A DNA stretch of 64,000 bases from an uncultured Brevinema sp. (GTDB lineage: Bacteria; Spirochaetota; Brevinematia; Brevinematales; Brevinemataceae), in NCBI GenBank assembly GCA_947038195.1, contig CAMQVI010000002.1, positions 45,003-109,002 on the forward strand, in the 5' to 3' direction. The notes below the pieces were generated by a model, which worked only from the letters and a program-made list of their open reading frames with translations, was not told the origin of the DNA and made no database searches. Position numbers and translations under genes: made by a program. Numbering within the stretch: position 1 is the first letter of the stretch; each line of letters begins with the position of its first letter. Shown one piece after another: positions 30,279 through 40,241 of this stretch.

Positions 30279-30348
30279 TATTTTTCCTAGTGATTTGTTT
30301 TTATACCGCTTGCCTATCTAAAAACTTCCAGATAGTAAAAATACTTTA

Positions 30349-32187
30349 CTATGGGTATTCTTTTAAAATATCTTCTACAATAGATGGAGTATCTAATCGA
30401 TACTCGCTGAGTAGCCCTTCTCTTGTATTGACAGAAGGGATTTCATCCCCTATATTTTTCACTAATAGATTTTTATGGGGTAATTGAGTTTTTAGATATT
30501 CCCCTATACTTCCTGTGTGAATACCTTCTTCTAATAGAACGATATGGGGGTATTTTTCTAAATAAGAGATTACTTCTGGTGCAATAGGTTTTGCAAAACG
30601 AAGGTGATATAAGCCATAATTTTTCCCAGATTTTTGAAGAGATAAAATAGCTTGACGGGTTTCTTCTAAGAGAGAGCCATAAATAACGAGAACCCCATCA
30701 TCTCCTTGTATTAATTCTACTCCCTGCCCCAAAGAAATAGGGGGAAGATCTTTTTCCCATTTTGGAGCAATATCTTTAGGATAACGGATAGCCACAGGTT
30801 TTTTTAATGCTAAAGAAAAGTCCAGCATCATAGAAAATTCTTTTTGAGTGAGAGGGCTCATGAGGGTCATATTAGGGATCATTCTCAAATAAGAAATATC
30901 AAGTACCCCTTGGTGTGTTTCCCCATCCCCTGGCACTAACCCAGCCCTATCTAAACATAAAATCACAGGGTATTGGGCTAAAGAAATATCATGTATTATT
31001 TGATCGAAAGATCTTTGTAAAAAAGTAGAATAAATCGCTACAATGGGAATTTTTCCTTGTATAGCAAGACCCACAGCGCAAGTAACAGCGTGTTGTTCAG
31101 CGATACCTACATCAATAAATTGTTTTGGGTGATTTTGAGAGTATTTGTATAATCCCGTGCCCTCACGCATAGCGGCGGTAATAACTACGATATTCTTATC
31201 TTCTTCAGCCAGTCTATTCATTTCTTCTCCAAAGACAGAAGACCAAGATTGTCCCTTTGGTATAGAAATTTCTAAGTTGTCATTCTGAGCAGAGATTCCA
31301 TGAAAATTAGCAGGGTCATTTTGGGAGGCTTCATGTCCTAGCCCTTTTTCTGTGAGAATATGAAGTAATAATGGTTTAGGTCTTTTTTTTGCTTCTTCTA
31401 AAATGGCAATAAGATGAAAAATATCGTGTCCATTAAAAGGACCTAAATAAGCTACACCTAGATTTTCAAACATATTTTTTCTTTCAAAAAATTTATTTTT
31501 GATCATTGATTTGATATTAAACAAAGTCTCATAGATACCTTCCCCAAATTTAGAAGAGGAGAGGGTTCCAGTTACCCCTCTTTTCAAATAAAGATAAGCT
31601 TTACTCGTACGTAGATTTTCTAAGTGTTTGGCAATACCACCTACATTAGCGGATATAGACATTTGATTATCATTTAAGATAATCAATAAGGGTAAATCAC
31701 GCCAAGATGCGTCATTTAACGCTTCGTATACCATGCCACTAGTGAAAGAACCATCTCCAATAAATGAGATAGTGGTACTCGTGTCATTGTCCATTTTTTT
31801 AGCGGTAGCCACTCCTACGCCTAAGGAGACAGAGGTAGAGCTATGCCCTGCATGAATAAGGTCATAGTTACTTTCTTCAGGGGAAGGATAGCCTGATAAG
31901 CCGTTTTTTTGACGTAATGTGGGAAAAAGATGCTTTCTTCCTGTGAGGATTTTATGGACATAAGACTGATGTCCTACATCCCAAATAAGAGAATCTCTAG
32001 GAATATCAAAAACATAATGTAAGGCAATCGTTAATTCTACTACCCCAAGATTAGGAGCTAAGTGCCCCCCCGTTTTAGTGACATTTTCAATAAGAAAATC
32101 ACGGATTTCTTGTGCTAATAAGGACAGTTCTTTATGGCTACATTTTTTTAGATCTGAAGGGCTATTTATTTTTTCTAGAATATTCAT
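30349..32187 (-). CDS. dxs: 1-deoxy-D-xylulose-5-phosphate synthase
   Basis: GHQSYVHKILTGR, GDGSFTSGMVYEALN, DVGIAEQHAVTCAVGLA, DRAGLVPGDGETHQG. Confidence 0.97.
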   Translation of the reverse strand: MNILEKINSPSDLKKCSHKELSLLAQEIRDFLIENVTKTGGHLAPNLGVVELTIALHYVFDIPRDSLIWDVGHQSYVHKILTGRKHLFPTLRQKNGLSGYPSPEESNYDLIHAGHSSTSVSLGVGVATAKKMDNDTSTTISFIGDGSFTSGMVYEALNDASWRDLPLLIILNDNQMSISANVGGIAKHLENLRTSKAYLYLKRGVTGTLSSSKFGEGIYETLFNIKSMIKNKFFERKNMFENLGVAYLGPFNGHDIFHLIAILEEAKKRPKPLLLHILTEKGLGHEASQNDPANFHGISAQNDNLEISIPKGQSWSSVFGEEMNRLAEEDKNIVVITAAMREGTGLYKYSQNHPKQFIDVGIAEQHAVTCAVGLAIQGKIPIVAIYSTFLQRSFDQIIHDISLAQYPVILCLDRAGLVPGDGETHQGVLDISYLRMIPNMTLMSPLTQKEFSMMLDFSLALKKPVAIRYPKDIAPKWEKDLPPISLGQGVELIQGDDGVLVIYGSLLEETRQAILSLQKSGKNYGLYHLRFAKPIAPEVISYLEKYPHIVLLEEGIHTGSIGEYLKTQLPHKNLLVKNIGDEIPSVNTREGLLSEYRLDTPSIVEDILKEYP

Positions 32188-32346
32188 TCTAATATTATAA
32201 CACGATATTAAAGCATTTTCAATCTTTAAAACTTTTTAAGAGTAGTTAAAATTTTATCTTGTGATAGCTTTTAAACATATAAAAAGTTATAGTAAAGAAC
32301 TTTAAAACTTTTTTGTAAGTTCAAATAGAGGAATTCTTAGAGACGA

Positions 32347-35160
32347 TTAGTTATCAAGATCATCAAGACTGATTAAAGAGAGCAGATCATCGGAAGAGAA
32401 AGCGCCAAATTGACTATTTTCTTGCATAATATTATCAAATAAGAAGTCTTTTTTACGTTGGAGCTTGAAGATTTTTTCTTCAATAGTTCCCTTAGTCATC
32501 AATCTATATATATTGACCATCTTGTCTTGTCCTATACGGTGAGCCCTATCTATAGCTTGATTTTCTACGGCTGGATTCCACCAAGGGTCAAATAAAATGA
32601 CAGTATCAGCTCCCGTAAGATTTAGCCCTATGCCCCCTGCTCTTAAAGAGATAAGGAAAATGGGGGTAGTGCCTTTATTAAACTGATCTGTTAATTCTAT
32701 ACGATTAGAAGTTTTACCATCTATATAAAGGTATTCGATTTTTCTGTCTTCTAATTCTTTTTTGATTAACTTAAGCATAGAAACGAATTGGCTAAAGATA
32801 AGAATACGATGCTTAGAATCTATGGCTTCATCGACTAACTCTAAAAGAGCTGTCATTTTAGAAGAATAAAGCTCTGAATCCTCTTTTTCTAATTCAGGGT
32901 AAATTAGAGCTGGGTGTAGAGAAATCTGCCTTAGTTTAGTCAGGGCAGAGAGGAAATCAATACGACTAGAATTTAAGCGATTTTCTTCAATGATTGTTTG
33001 AAAATGATCTCGCACACTAGATAAGGTGCTGAGGTATAGAGTTTTTTGTTTATCTGTTAGCTCTGTAATAATAGTTTGTTCTACTTTGGCGGGGAGTTCT
33101 TTGTATACAGTGTCTTTAGTACGTCTAATAATAAATGGAGTACAGATTTGATATAATTTTTCTAGGCTAGCTTTTCTTTTCTCAACATCGAAACTTTGTA
33201 AAGGATCTTCATAATCGTGCTGAAATTGTTTTGCCGTCCCTAAGAACCCAGGCATAATAAAATCGAAAATAGACCACAATTCTGCGATATTATTTTCTAG
33301 AGGTGTACCACTGACAGCAATTTTAGTCTGTGCATTAATGTGTTTAACACTTTTTGCTCTTTTAGATTTCTTGTTTTTAATATGTTGTGCCTCATCGATA
33401 ATACAAAAAGAGAATTTATACTTTTCATAGCTACTTAAGTCAAATCCTAGCATGTGATAAGAAGTGATAATAATATCGTACTCGTCTATTAAGGCTAGTT
33501 TTAGATCTCTTTTAGCTTTTATACCATTGATAATAAGTACTTTAAAACGATTGGGGTAAAATTTATCAATTTCTGCCATCCAATTCAACAACAAAGCACT
33601 AGGGGTAACGATAAGGACTTTTCCTGATTTTTGATATATATCAAGGAGAGCTAAAATTTGCAAAGTTTTACCTAAACCCATTTCATCTGCTAATATCATC
33701 CCAAACCCAAAATGATGCAATAAGGCCAAACGCTTCACCCCTATATTTTGGTAGTCTCTAAGAACGTCTTCACCAATAGAAGGGGACTCTATGTGAGGAA
33801 TAGTTCCTTCTGCAATAAAATCTTTTAATTCTTGCCATTCTTCTGGAATCTGAGCATCTGGGTATAAAGACAGAATCCAAGGAAGAAAAGAAGCTTGTAT
33901 TTGTAGATCTTCGCTCTCTTTGTTTTTACGAAGGGTAAGAAGTTTTTTAAGGGGGTCTATCTCTGATTCTGGAAGAGATACAAGAAAATCATCCTGTTCT
34001 ATAAAACCTTGTTGAAGTATTTTTTCTAAATCGGCAAGGCTTAACTTAATACCATGCTGATTGTATTCAAAATTAATGGAAAGCCAATCTATACTTCCAA
34101 ACAAAGGGTTACGAGAGTTATTGGCGATAGAAATCTTAGCTTTTTCTTCGATGAGAACCACTTTTAGTTTATTTTTCTTTCCTTGATAATAAATATCTGC
34201 ATGAGGGGAAATCTTAGGGAGAAAATTTTCAAAGAAATTCACCCTATCATCTGTAATAATTTTATTATCCTCTATTTCTCCAAGAATACTGTAGAAATTT
34301 TGGAAGCTCGTATCTACGATTGTATCAATATGATTTCTAATAGGGTTTTCTTGAGTTATAAGTAGAGCAGTATTATCGCTTCCATTAATCGCAAAGTCTT
34401 GAGAATTTTTCAGAAATTTTTTAACATTTTCCAAATGTAGGGGAAAACGGTGTTTTTTAGAACCAATCTCTGCCTCTAAAAATAAGCCTAACTCGTATTT
34501 ATTATTATGTTTATTATAATAAAACTCAAAAACAGATGTAATGATTTCTGATTTGACAATCTTAGGGATAACAAGGCTTTTCTTAAAGAGGGAGTCTGAT
34601 TTTTGGAGCTCTGATATAAGAAAAGAGCTTTCTGAAGCGGGAATCCCCGTTTCTAGACGGCTAAATAGGTCGTCCATAATTTTTGGTGCGAAAAACATTT
34701 GTAAAGGAGAGATATTGTTTTTATAAATAACGAGAGGATTTGTCCCCCCAATAAGATAAATAGGGTCCGCTGAACCAAAAGAAATAGTAGACTGAGCAAT
34801 ATCAATAAAAATCTTAGGAGCGTAAGGGCTGTTATGGTAAGATATATATTTTTCTGTGTGATCAGGGAAAATAAATTTACTTTTAATTTTTCCAAGAAAT
34901 GGCAGTAATTCTGCGGGAATAGGATCTTGAAAAAGAACGCTATTGTTTTTTTTAGAATCCTTTTTTAGGGTCTTCCAATAGTTAAGAAAAGTTATTTCTA
35001 AAGGCGTAATACTAGGAAAAGAAGAATAGAGCATAGCGATAGTTCTGTTAGAAGTAAGGTGAGAGTCTATTAAAGGATCGGTGTGTAAAGATATGCGAAG
35101 AGCTGCAGTCTTATAGGAGGTGACATTGAGATGAATGTGCATTTCAAATAAAGAATCCAT
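32347..35160 (-). CDS. SNF2/Rad54 family DEAD-like helicase
   Basis: ILADEMGLGKTLQILAL, DEAQHIKNKKSKRAKSV, SGTPLENNIAELWSIFDF, LRAGGIGLNLTGADTVILFDPWWNPAVENQAIDRAHRIGQ. Confidence 0.95.
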   Translation of the reverse strand: MDSLFEMHIHLNVTSYKTAALRISLHTDPLIDSHLTSNRTIAMLYSSFPSITPLEITFLNYWKTLKKDSKKNNSVLFQDPIPAELLPFLGKIKSKFIFPDHTEKYISYHNSPYAPKIFIDIAQSTISFGSADPIYLIGGTNPLVIYKNNISPLQMFFAPKIMDDLFSRLETGIPASESSFLISELQKSDSLFKKSLVIPKIVKSEIITSVFEFYYNKHNNKYELGLFLEAEIGSKKHRFPLHLENVKKFLKNSQDFAINGSDNTALLITQENPIRNHIDTIVDTSFQNFYSILGEIEDNKIITDDRVNFFENFLPKISPHADIYYQGKKNKLKVVLIEEKAKISIANNSRNPLFGSIDWLSINFEYNQHGIKLSLADLEKILQQGFIEQDDFLVSLPESEIDPLKKLLTLRKNKESEDLQIQASFLPWILSLYPDAQIPEEWQELKDFIAEGTIPHIESPSIGEDVLRDYQNIGVKRLALLHHFGFGMILADEMGLGKTLQILALLDIYQKSGKVLIVTPSALLLNWMAEIDKFYPNRFKVLIINGIKAKRDLKLALIDEYDIIITSYHMLGFDLSSYEKYKFSFCIIDEAQHIKNKKSKRAKSVKHINAQTKIAVSGTPLENNIAELWSIFDFIMPGFLGTAKQFQHDYEDPLQSFDVEKRKASLEKLYQICTPFIIRRTKDTVYKELPAKVEQTIITELTDKQKTLYLSTLSSVRDHFQTIIEENRLNSSRIDFLSALTKLRQISLHPALIYPELEKEDSELYSSKMTALLELVDEAIDSKHRILIFSQFVSMLKLIKKELEDRKIEYLYIDGKTSNRIELTDQFNKGTTPIFLISLRAGGIGLNLTGADTVILFDPWWNPAVENQAIDRAHRIGQDKMVNIYRLMTKGTIEEKIFKLQRKKDFLFDNIMQENSQFGAFSSDDLLSLISLDDLDN

Positions 35161-35294
35161 TATTTCTCCTTTTACTGATTATATATTATACCATAAGTAA
35201 AAGGATAATGCAAATAGATATAAAAATACACGATATTGACTTTTATTATAGAAATCACTATAATAAAGCAAATATATTATTAAGGGAGCAAAGG

Positions 35295-36419
35295 ATGCAG
35301 TATCAAATTAACACAGAACGGCTCGTTCAAATTTTCATGGACATGGCAGCTATTTCTAGCCCTAGCTTTTATGAAAAACCAATAATGGATTACATTGAGG
35401 ATTATTTAAAAGGGAAAAAAGTAGAGCTAAAAAGAAATCCCTTTACTGACAAATCTAGAGGACTATCTACAGAAAATGTAATTATTCGTATGCCAGCCAC
35501 AGATCCTTCTAAAAAAGGACTCTTTTTTGATGCTCACGCCGACACAGTAAATCCTTGTGAAAAAGTAGTACCTATTAGAGATGGGAATATTATTAAATCA
35601 GATGGAACTAGTGTTCTTGGGGCTGATGATAAATGTGGTATTGCTAGTATGCTCATTGCAATAGACACTATATTAGAAAATGATATCCCTCACGGAGAAC
35701 TGGTCTTTATTGTTTCCTCAGCCGAGGAAGTGGGTCTTGTGGGTGCGGGTTATATTGTTGAAGAAGAGCTCGAAGGCTTAGATTATGGGATTATCCTTGA
35801 TGGAGGGGGGGCTGTTGGGAGGATTACTCGTAGCGCTCCTTTTCATTACACTTATGAGATTCAAGTTATAGGCAAGGCTTCCCACGCTGCTGTAGCTCCT
35901 GAAAAGGGGATCAACTCTATTAAGATTGCTGCAGAAGTCATTTGCGGATTACCCTCTGGGAGAATAGGCGATAATATTGTATGTAATGTGGGGACAATTA
36001 ATGGGGGCACAGGGCGTAATGTTGTTCCAGAATGTACTCGCATTGTTGGGGAAGTAAGGGCTATTGACGATAAAGACTGTCAACCTCTTATCCAACAAAT
36101 AAAAGACGCCGTAGCCCAACATAAAGATAAAGCGGTAGATATTAGTTTAGAATTAACAAAAAGTTACCCTGGTTATTCTTTTGATGAGTCATCAGCAATT
36201 ACCCAGTTTGTAGCTAAGGCTTTAGAAGATATTGGCATCAAGGCAGAGTATGAAGAATCTTGTGGAGGAACAAATGCCAATGTTTACACCACTAAAGGGA
36301 TATCTTGTACTGTCCTTAGTGTTGGGATGGAAGAAATCCATAGTGTGAATGAATTTATTAGAATTAAAGATTTAGAAGACACCACAAGACTTCTTCTTCA
36401 GCTTATACAAATAGCTTAA
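35295..36419 (+). CDS. M20 family peptidase (PepT-like tripeptidase)
   Basis: LFFDAHADTVNP, GADDKCGIASMLIAID, SSAEEVGLVGA; start taken at ATG 35295 after AGGGAGCAAAGG rather than at 35208. Confidence 0.9.
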   Translation: MQYQINTERLVQIFMDMAAISSPSFYEKPIMDYIEDYLKGKKVELKRNPFTDKSRGLSTENVIIRMPATDPSKKGLFFDAHADTVNPCEKVVPIRDGNIIKSDGTSVLGADDKCGIASMLIAIDTILENDIPHGELVFIVSSAEEVGLVGAGYIVEEELEGLDYGIILDGGGAVGRITRSAPFHYTYEIQVIGKASHAAVAPEKGINSIKIAAEVICGLPSGRIGDNIVCNVGTINGGTGRNVVPECTRIVGEVRAIDDKDCQPLIQQIKDAVAQHKDKAVDISLELTKSYPGYSFDESSAITQFVAKALEDIGIKAEYEESCGGTNANVYTTKGISCTVLSVGMEEIHSVNEFIRIKDLEDTTRLLLQLIQIA

Positions 36420-36423
36420 GATA

Positions 36424-36455
36424 AAAAGCTAGCTACTTAAACGTAGCTAGCTTTT
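36424..36455 (+). terminator. Intrinsic terminator downstream of pepT-like gene
   Basis: AAAGCTAGCTACttaaacGTAGCTAGCTTTtttt. Confidence 0.9.
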
Positions 36456-36456
36456 T

Positions 36457-37107
36457 TTATTTATGTTCTTTTTCAGAAGCGATATCTGGTAACTGAGGGT
36501 TGTCCAACTTTTCTTCTTCATCTTCTTCGTCTTCTTCTTTGAACTCTTCCACGACAACAGTATGAGATAAAACATCATGTATTCTTTGTTTCAACATAGG
36601 ATTTACCACAATTAAAGCGGGGAACCCCCAAGCTATTTCTATTAATTTTAGCGCTGCTACACGGGAGATAATAGATAGAATAGTGGGTTTTAATCGAGAA
36701 GGAGAAATTACTCTTATTCTTAGAATCATTGCCCCGATTGTTTGCCCTGTATTTCCCCAAAATAAGCCATAGTATAAAGAGCTAATAATCTGAGAAATAA
36801 TAAAAATAGACTGAGAATATTTACTTTGAATAATGTAAGACCAATATACAAGGTTTTGTTCGAAAACACTTAGAGGCCCTAATTCTTGAAATTGTTCTAC
36901 CATGAAGGGGTTATCTTTCATTAGTTCAAAACCACCGACTGCCACAATGTTATCAAATAAGCGTATAAAATCATCCCCATAAATTCCTGCCACAAAAAAC
37001 ACTAGAATAATAAAGAGAATAAGACTATCTATCCCGTAGGATAAGAGTCTTTTCCACCAAGGGGCCAATTTTAAAGCTTTAATTTTCTTCTTTTTTTCTA
37101 ATGTCAA
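36457..37107 (-). CDS. RDD family membrane protein with acidic C-terminal tail
   Basis: APWWKRLLSYGIDSLILFII; WGNTGQTIGAMILRIRVI; tail KEEDEEDEEEKLD. Confidence 0.85.
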   Translation of the reverse strand: MTLEKKKKIKALKLAPWWKRLLSYGIDSLILFIILVFFVAGIYGDDFIRLFDNIVAVGGFELMKDNPFMVEQFQELGPLSVFEQNLVYWSYIIQSKYSQSIFIISQIISSLYYGLFWGNTGQTIGAMILRIRVISPSRLKPTILSIISRVAALKLIEIAWGFPALIVVNPMLKQRIHDVLSHTVVVEEFKEEDEEDEEEKLDNPQLPDIASEKEHK

Positions 37108-37259
37108 AAGAATCTCCTTTATAAATGTGAGTAGCTTTTAAATTATAATGAATTTATGGTAAAAAATCAATGTATTCTATGATAATGATTTGATATATTT
37201 TAATGAATATCTTATAATATAAATGTATAATATTATCTTTTAGGAAGTATGCACTCATT

Positions 37260-40232
37260 ATGATAGAAATTCTAGTTATTATCAGCATTTTAATCTTTTT
37301 TGCTATGCTTGTTTATTTTCGATACACCGATGCTCGTAATATAACTGTAAAACAATTGCAAGATTATTTAAAACAAGCAGAAAATCGTATAGAAACTATG
37401 CTTAGAGAAAAAGAAAGAACTTTCAACGATAAGATCATTCCTTCTGAAGTTGCGATAGAAAGAATGAATAGATTGGCGATGGCAATTCAGGAAAAATTAG
37501 ATCTTTTTGAAAAAAATGTACTCCAAGGAGAAGACCTTCATAGAGAGCTAGTGCAAGAAATTTCTCAAGTGCAACAAGATATTGGTGATTATCAACAAAT
37601 TCGTGGTGAGTTTCGTGATATTGAAGATAGGATAGGAAATATTCTTGATATGAAACGACAGGCCGAAGAGGGAACGACAGAGCTTAGAGAATTAAAGCAA
37701 AAAATTGATGATTTCACCCAAGATTATCAAACCCTTACAGGGGGCATTAAAGCTCAAAGTGAAAAAGAATTAGAAGGATTTTTTGAAAAAATGCAAAATG
37801 ACCTTTCTGATTATTTGTCAAAGGCAAAAGAGCAACTCTCCGAAAGAGATGAAGAGATCACAACACAAATTCAGGCATTAGAATCTGACTCAGGGTCTGT
37901 TCTAGAGCAAATAAGTGGATTCAAAGAATATACGCAAGAAAGTATAGAGAGTTTAAGATTGTCCAATCTAGAAGAATTTAACAGTGTTAAGGCTATTTCA
38001 GAGGCAAATATAGTTGAAATCTTTGATATGTGGAATAAATTAAAAGAACAAACCCAACAAGATAAAGATATTATTGAATCAAGTTATCAAGAACAAAGAG
38101 AATTTTTTGAAAACTCTGAGGCTAGAATAGCTCAAGATCTCACGCATTTCAGTACAAGTACCCAAGAACTAGCAGAATCTTTAAAAGCCACTTTAGAATT
38201 TAGTATTCAAGAAAAATCTCATGAACTAGACACTAAAATGTCGGAGATATCTTTAACTTTAGACCAACAAGGATTGGATACCCAAACTCGAATAGAGCAA
38301 GGGCTACAACAAAAAATCAATGATGTTAATGAGGATTTAGAACGTCTTCATTCTGCTTTCGTAGATCAAGAACAGTCTATAGAAGATAGAGTCAGGGTAC
38401 TAGGGGGGCGTGTTAGTGAGGGCTTAGCCTTAGGAGAGCAATCTTTCCTAGATAGTATTAAAGATATGCAAAGCACCCTAGAAAAAACAAATGAATTCTC
38501 TGAACAGATCCTTCAAAAATCTCAAGAAAAAATTGATGAAAGGGTACTAGAATTTGAACAAGGATTTAAAAATCAGATCCAAGAAAATCTAGGACGTATC
38601 GAAAAAACATTTATAGAAGCCAATCAAGAAAGAATTACTCAAAGTATTGGGGAGATTAGTAGTAGCTTAGAAAATGAATTTAATCAACGTTATACAGCTA
38701 AGATTGAAGAAGCTTTCAAAGATGTAGAAAAATTACAAGATTCTATAGAAGAAAAACACCAGTATATTGAAAATATAGAACAAAAATATCTGCAAATACA
38801 AGATACATTCAACCAAGAAAAAGAACAGATACTTTTAATGGTAAGTGAGCTAGAGCAGGATAGAGAAACTAGCCTCGCTAGTATTCAAGAAACAACATCA
38901 GAATATATAAATGAACTACTAGAATCCCTCACCGAATCTATAAAAGAGACTTTAGCTGAAGGGACTAATAAACTTACTCATGATCAAGAGTTATGGCAAG
39001 AGCTTTACAATAATATTATTCAAGAAGCTAGAAACGAATTCCAAACGATCAAACAGACTGTCGATAAAATGGAACATGCTGTTGCCAATGTGGGAGAAAC
39101 TTCCCTAGCTACTTTAAAAAGAGACGCAGACAGAGTCTTCCAAGATGCAAGCTTTAAAATCGATAATTTCAAAAATGATATCTCTGACTATCTAAGAGGG
39201 ACTAAAGAAGATTATCAAGAATATACAGACCAATCTAAGCTCGATATGAAGACGCTAAAAGAAGATTTATGGAATCAAGAAAAAGAATTACAAGTAGCTA
39301 TTCAAAAAGATTTAGATAGGTTAAACCAAAAATTAAAAGAAATAGAAAAACAATACCAAGGCTTTATAAAAAAATCTGAAAAATTAGACAAAACAGAAGA
39401 TCTTATGAGAAAAATGGGGCAACAATACCAAGAAATTACCGAGCTTAAAAAAGATATACAGAATCTAAACCAAAGTATGAAAAATGAAAGTACTCAAGGA
39501 ATAGAAACTATAAAACAACTACAAGACTTCAAATTGGAATTAGACGAAAAATCTGAAAAATTAAGCATAAACTCCTCAGAGGCAGATAGAATACAAGAGT
39601 TTCTGCATGCCACTATTAAAGAAGCTCAAGACACCTCCAATCTTTTTAAAGATATAAAAGTAGAAGAGCTAAGAGGTTTGTTATTACAAAACCTTGAAAC
39701 ATCTGATAAATTACAAGAATCTATTGCTAGCCTAGAGGGTAGAAAAGCAAGTATAGAAGAGATGATGCATACTATTGATAAATCAGAAAAAGACATTTCT
39801 CAGGTTTCTCTATCTTCTGATGAAATGATAAGAAAAATCGATGAAATGGGTAATTATGCTCAAGATATCCACACACAGTTGGGGCAATTACAAACAGATA
39901 TGAGAGATGTTGCAGGGGAACAATCTAAACTTCATAGAGCAGTTTCCTCCTTACATGAATTAGAGCTAATGATAGATCATATAGATGCTGAAAAACTTAC
40001 AGTGCAAAGAATGATGGACTGGATTGCAAAAGCTCAAAAAGACGTAGACCGTATAGGCTCCAAGGCCAATGTGCCTTCTTTCACGAGCATTCAAAACAAT
40101 CAAGTAGATGAATCTCAGGTTAAAAACATCTTGGGATTGTATGAGCAAGGGTGGAGCTTGAGTGATATAGCTACCAATTTAAATACCACTCAAGCCTATG
40201 TAGAATTGATTATAGATAGGTATAAAAAATAG
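37260..40232 (+). CDS. SpiroCoCo-like membrane-anchored coiled-coil protein with C-terminal HTH-like segment
   Basis: One N-terminal TM (EILVIISILIFFAMLVYF), ~900 aa of Gln/Glu/Lys-rich heptads, C-term VKNILGLYEQGWSLSDIATNLNTTQAYVELIIDRYKK. Confidence 0.8.
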   Translation: MIEILVIISILIFFAMLVYFRYTDARNITVKQLQDYLKQAENRIETMLREKERTFNDKIIPSEVAIERMNRLAMAIQEKLDLFEKNVLQGEDLHRELVQEISQVQQDIGDYQQIRGEFRDIEDRIGNILDMKRQAEEGTTELRELKQKIDDFTQDYQTLTGGIKAQSEKELEGFFEKMQNDLSDYLSKAKEQLSERDEEITTQIQALESDSGSVLEQISGFKEYTQESIESLRLSNLEEFNSVKAISEANIVEIFDMWNKLKEQTQQDKDIIESSYQEQREFFENSEARIAQDLTHFSTSTQELAESLKATLEFSIQEKSHELDTKMSEISLTLDQQGLDTQTRIEQGLQQKINDVNEDLERLHSAFVDQEQSIEDRVRVLGGRVSEGLALGEQSFLDSIKDMQSTLEKTNEFSEQILQKSQEKIDERVLEFEQGFKNQIQENLGRIEKTFIEANQERITQSIGEISSSLENEFNQRYTAKIEEAFKDVEKLQDSIEEKHQYIENIEQKYLQIQDTFNQEKEQILLMVSELEQDRETSLASIQETTSEYINELLESLTESIKETLAEGTNKLTHDQELWQELYNNIIQEARNEFQTIKQTVDKMEHAVANVGETSLATLKRDADRVFQDASFKIDNFKNDISDYLRGTKEDYQEYTDQSKLDMKTLKEDLWNQEKELQVAIQKDLDRLNQKLKEIEKQYQGFIKKSEKLDKTEDLMRKMGQQYQEITELKKDIQNLNQSMKNESTQGIETIKQLQDFKLELDEKSEKLSINSSEADRIQEFLHATIKEAQDTSNLFKDIKVEELRGLLLQNLETSDKLQESIASLEGRKASIEEMMHTIDKSEKDISQVSLSSDEMIRKIDEMGNYAQDIHTQLGQLQTDMRDVAGEQSKLHRAVSSLHELELMIDHIDAEKLTVQRMMDWIAKAQKDVDRIGSKANVPSFTSIQNNQVDESQVKNILGLYEQGWSLSDIATNLNTTQAYVELIIDRYKK

Positions 40233-40241
40233 GAGAGATAC

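Noticed and set aside
32188-32346. AT-rich intergenic interval between dxs and the SNF2 gene as regulatory RNA
   Set aside because: Only A/T-rich weak inverted repeats; no convincing promoter plus terminator pair.
35208-35294. N-terminal 29-aa extension of the M20 peptidase
   Set aside because: No RBS for ATG 35208; ATG 35295 follows AGGGAGCAAAGG and begins the conserved domain.
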